A stretch of 64,000 nt of DNA, from NCBI RefSeq assembly GCF_900111905.1, contig NZ_FOKM01000021.1, forward strand, positions 1-64,000, in the 5' to 3' direction. The notes below the pieces were generated by a model, which ran no database searches, was not told the origin of the DNA, and worked only from the letters and a program-made list of their open reading frames with translations. The position numbers and the translations under genes are program-made. This DNA is from Rhizobium sp. NFR07 (GTDB lineage: Bacteria > Pseudomonadota > Alphaproteobacteria > Rhizobiales > Rhizobiaceae). Of this stretch, positions 61,444 to 64,000 are shown one piece after another; position 1 is the first letter of the stretch, and each line of letters opens with the position of its first letter.

Positions 61444-62220
61444 CTAGTCACCTAAACTGCTAGCGCGGGTCATGGAGCGGGACGGCGCTGCGTCCGGTGA
61501 GACGGTGGCGCCGGCATGAACCCGACCCGGCTTGACGACCTCACAGTAAACGCCCAAGGATCGGCTGGCGTGCCGGATAATCGTCCTTAGAATTTCTGCT
61601 TCTTCGTCCAAACCTGGCTGGGCGACCAGCGTCATGCCGCAGCGCTTAGCCGGCTCGCTAACCTTGCACACCAACTCCCCGAATTTAATCGTTTCGCCGA
61701 TCCAGCGCATCTCCGCAAAACCGGCCTCCATTTTCCCTTCGACAACGATGTTGGGGCGAAACCGTCGCCGGTCGATCTTCGCGGAGGAAACCAACCTTTC
61801 CAACTCTTTCAATGACGCTGTGGTCATGAGGTGAATGGGAGCCAGGCAGTAGCGATTGCTCACGCGTGGAAGCGATGCGGTCCGTGCATCGGTTTCCGCG
61901 TAACGCCCCACAGCGACATCGAACCCGAAATGTTTACTCAACATGGGAGGCAGCTGCGGATCCGTGAGATAGAGCCACAGACCATCGGGGAAACCGATCT
62001 TGACGCCGTCGGCATCAATGACGCTTTTCAGGAAAAGTGCTGGACGCCATCGCGGCTCTTTCTCCGGGGCGGCCACTGATCCGGACACAATATCGAACAG
62101 AGCGTACTGACGGTCACCCTGAATGCCGTCGGAGCCAACAACAGCTTCGTTGCACAATTCGCCGCCCAGTGAACTGACGGGGTAACGCCAAATTTCCTTG
62201 ATTGTACCGATCGTGTCCAT
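61444..62220 (-). CDS. MOSC-domain protein
   Basis: 258 residues from the ATG at 62220 (an upstream start at 62235 is possible). N-terminal MOSC_N strand block (TIGTIKEIWRYPVSSLGGEL), then the MOSC domain: RFRPNIVVEGKMEAGFAEMR, the conserved Cys in PAKRCGMTLVAQPGLDEE, and GVYCEVVKPGRVHAGATVS. MOSC proteins bind molybdenum cofactor, carrying sulfur for its transfer. It follows the FAD protein by 39 bases and likely works with it in one operon. Confidence 0.9.
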   Translation of the reverse strand: MDTIGTIKEIWRYPVSSLGGELCNEAVVGSDGIQGDRQYALFDIVSGSVAAPEKEPRWRPALFLKSVIDADGVKIGFPDGLWLYLTDPQLPPMLSKHFGFDVAVGRYAETDARTASLPRVSNRYCLAPIHLMTTASLKELERLVSSAKIDRRRFRPNIVVEGKMEAGFAEMRWIGETIKFGELVCKVSEPAKRCGMTLVAQPGLDEEAEILRTIIRHASRSLGVYCEVVKPGRVHAGATVSPDAAPSRSMTRASSLGD

Positions 62221-62259
62221 GGTTCGCCAATGCAAAGAAGAAGGCCTTGTTCCGCCCTA

Positions 62260-63942
62260 TCAGGCGGACATCAACACGGGCGATCTTGCCCTTATAATAT
62301 CCTCCAGGATGGCTTTCGCTGCGGTTTCACCGAGTTCCGCGGCGCTGGTAATGCCCTGGACAAACGGATGCTTGTGCAGCAGGAAAGGGATCGCAACGCA
62401 ATAGAGCTGGTTGGTCAAAGGCGCAGTTTTAAGAGGCCGGTAACTTTCATCGACGTCAATTCCTCCCGTTCGCCGGATCTTCCCGCTGGCGTCGTCGCAG
62501 ATAAGGCTAATCGGCTCGAATGTAGAAGCCTTTTCGACGCCGTGTTGCTGCAGCAGTGTGGGGAAGGGTAGGTCCTGCGCCGAAAGAGCGCTTTGACCCG
62601 TGGCGTCGATGAAGCTGTCGAAAACTTCCCGTCTTGTCCCCATTTCAATCCGTGCGCCCCGGACAAGGCCTTCCGTCTCGATCTCATAGCGTTCATCCAG
62701 TCGGATGATTTCCAGCCGTCCGGAATTTCGCAGCGCCAACAACCGTTTTATCGACAGGTGCGGGACGGTCGCATATTCATCGACGAAAATGCTCTTGAAC
62801 GAGCGATTGAACCGCTGCAGGTCATCGGTGTCGAGATGCGGGATTGCCCGTGCAATGATCTCGTGGGTAATGAGGATCGCATATCGCCAGGGGATGGTGA
62901 ACTGCCGTTCGATATTGCGCTCGGCTTCCGCCAGATTGGCTGCGGCCCAGACGAATGGATCGACACTCGAACGGCGGCCGTAATAGGCGTCCGCAAAGGT
63001 GTCTACCGTCAGAAGGCTCAAGCCAATCTCAGCAGCATAGTGTGGATCTGCGGTGGCGATTTCCTCTCGGAAGAGATCAAAGATCCTGTCGAGAAGAAGC
63101 GATGGGCCGCATGCTATCGCTTCGTCGACGGCCTGCTCAGTGCAAACGGAAGGTGTCAAATAGGGAAGCGGACAATAGAAATCCGCTTCGGGCAATAACC
63201 CCTTGCGCGACATCATGGCAGCCGAAAAATCTTCGCAGCCAGCGGCTGCCTGGAATTGCAAATCTCCTGCCCCATCACGAACAAAGGATCCGCGCGATGA
63301 CGCAACCGTCAAAAGCGCGTCGATCCCGCTTAGGGACGTGCCGAGTATCCCGACCCGGCCACGACCAGCCGATCTGAGCGCTGCCGCGGGCCAGGGGGAC
63401 GAAAAGTAGCCAGGTTTGACCTCGGTTTGTGCCGGCCAGATGTGCCCCGTCGCCATGACGACATGATCGAAGATCGCGTCGAATTCCCCGTCAGGGCCAC
63501 AGACCCGGACGCGGATGTCGTTCATAGCGAGTGCAATATCGGTGACCCGATGACCACTGCGCACCTCGATTGTGTGGCCATTGTTGCGGCCGTCCGCCAG
63601 GATCGCTGCAAACTGGTCCTGAAAATAGTCGCCCAGGACCAATCGAGGATAGAACTCCCTTTCGTTGATCTTCGACCGCACGATGGAAAACAGGTCGAGA
63701 TATTCATCGCTCTGACTGCTTAGCCAGTCGATGAGTGTTTCACTCAGCATCGGGATTTCGATGCTCGGAATATTGGAGAGCATGACCGGATCGTTCGCGC
63801 CGGGGAGATAAGGTGTGCCTTTTCCGGCATTTTGCTCGGCTTCGTAAACGCTGACGGTCAGCGGGCTGGCGGATGTGATCAGGTTTTTGAGAGTAAAAAT
63901 GCCGGTGGGACCCGAACCGATAATGCAAATCCTGCTGCTCAT
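62260..63942 (-). CDS. FAD/NAD(P)-binding protein (NAD_binding_9 type)
   Basis: 560 residues. The N-terminal FAD motif is ICIIGSGPTGIFTLKNLI, followed by EAEQNAGKGTPYLPGANDPV, a block typical of the HpyO-like/FAD-NAD(P)-binding family, MATGHIWPAQTEV, and a second nucleotide fold RVGILGTSLSGIDALLTVAS. The long middle region is helical. Members are poorly characterised flavoproteins. The MOSC gene downstream suggests a role in a redox or sulfur-transfer pathway, but no substrate is known. Confidence 0.85.
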   Translation of the reverse strand: MSSRICIIGSGPTGIFTLKNLITSASPLTVSVYEAEQNAGKGTPYLPGANDPVMLSNIPSIEIPMLSETLIDWLSSQSDEYLDLFSIVRSKINEREFYPRLVLGDYFQDQFAAILADGRNNGHTIEVRSGHRVTDIALAMNDIRVRVCGPDGEFDAIFDHVVMATGHIWPAQTEVKPGYFSSPWPAAALRSAGRGRVGILGTSLSGIDALLTVASSRGSFVRDGAGDLQFQAAAGCEDFSAAMMSRKGLLPEADFYCPLPYLTPSVCTEQAVDEAIACGPSLLLDRIFDLFREEIATADPHYAAEIGLSLLTVDTFADAYYGRRSSVDPFVWAAANLAEAERNIERQFTIPWRYAILITHEIIARAIPHLDTDDLQRFNRSFKSIFVDEYATVPHLSIKRLLALRNSGRLEIIRLDERYEIETEGLVRGARIEMGTRREVFDSFIDATGQSALSAQDLPFPTLLQQHGVEKASTFEPISLICDDASGKIRRTGGIDVDESYRPLKTAPLTNQLYCVAIPFLLHKHPFVQGITSAAELGETAAKAILEDIIRARSPVLMSA

Positions 63943-64000
63943 ACACCATTACTCCAGCCCGCCCGTCGCGGCATTCTAGTTTAACGATGGCCGGCGAGTG

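Noticed and set aside
1..64000. CRISPR arrays, tRNA and rRNA genes
   Set aside because: No regularly spaced repeats and no tRNA or rRNA signatures were noticed on reading; a covariance-model scan would be needed to exclude small RNAs.

Overview
The window looks like DNA from a Rhizobiaceae member (Rhizobium/Agrobacterium group), possibly a secondary replicon or an accessory chromosomal region. Pointers are the HWE/HisKA_2 histidine kinases, a LOV kinase with a partner receiver, a bacteriophytochrome, DUF982, paired Ku genes, a SyrB-like protein and a D-galactose/galactonate pathway of rhizobial type. No tRNA, rRNA or CRISPR array was seen. The left edge cuts an IS630-type transposase.

Layout. 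0.7-4.6 kb: a light-sensing block in which a LOV-HisKA_2 protein and a single-domain receiver diverge from a bacteriophytochrome kinase. 5.5-13.7 kb: small stress or hypothetical genes (Hsp20, DUF982, ferritin-like, GFA, DUF2945) mixed with relics: a GGDEF gene with a frameshift, a ribosomal-protein S21 fragment abutting a RelB/ParE remnant, and an esterase with a frameshift. 14.1-19.2 kb: a relic zone (HWE kinase, MscS, DUF421, Gfo/Idh oxidoreductase, SMP-30). 19.2-43.9 kb: a stress island with SemiSWEET, a hydrolase, SDRs, treZ-malQ, an envelope trio (DUF883-like/holin-X/DUF3618), Mn catalase, NDH-2, two DUF892 genes, an isochorismatase-like hydrolase, an EcfG-like sigma factor, two receivers, an HWE kinase with frameshifts, and two Ku genes. 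44.0-59.3 kb: an intact carbohydrate island. On the minus strand are an araFGH-like transporter, a lactonase, dgoK and dgoA. On the plus strand are a second ABC transporter, a mutarotase, a GMC oxidoreductase, dgoD and an SDR, with a FadR-type regulator between the two arms. 59.7-61.4 kb: a SyrB-like gene and unreadable sequence. 61.4-63.9 kb: a MOSC protein and an FAD/NAD(P)-binding protein.

The main finding is that between 12.9 and 43.7 kb I read at least sixteen copies of GGAAC-N17(16-18)-GTT, the promoter recognised by the alphaproteobacterial general-stress sigma factor EcfG. Most lie 23-58 bases before a start codon with a good ribosome-binding site. One precedes the EcfG-like sigma gene itself. 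Others precede Mn catalase, NDH-2, DUF892 proteins, the SDR-treZ-malQ operon, the envelope trio and Ku. The region therefore reads as a clustered general stress regulon carrying its own sigma factor and a FATGY-motif receiver.

A second feature is uneven decay. About a dozen genes left of 44 kb carry single-base frameshifts, in-frame stops or lost starts, while every gene of the carbohydrate island reads through. All frameshift and nonsense calls assume the given sequence is correct.
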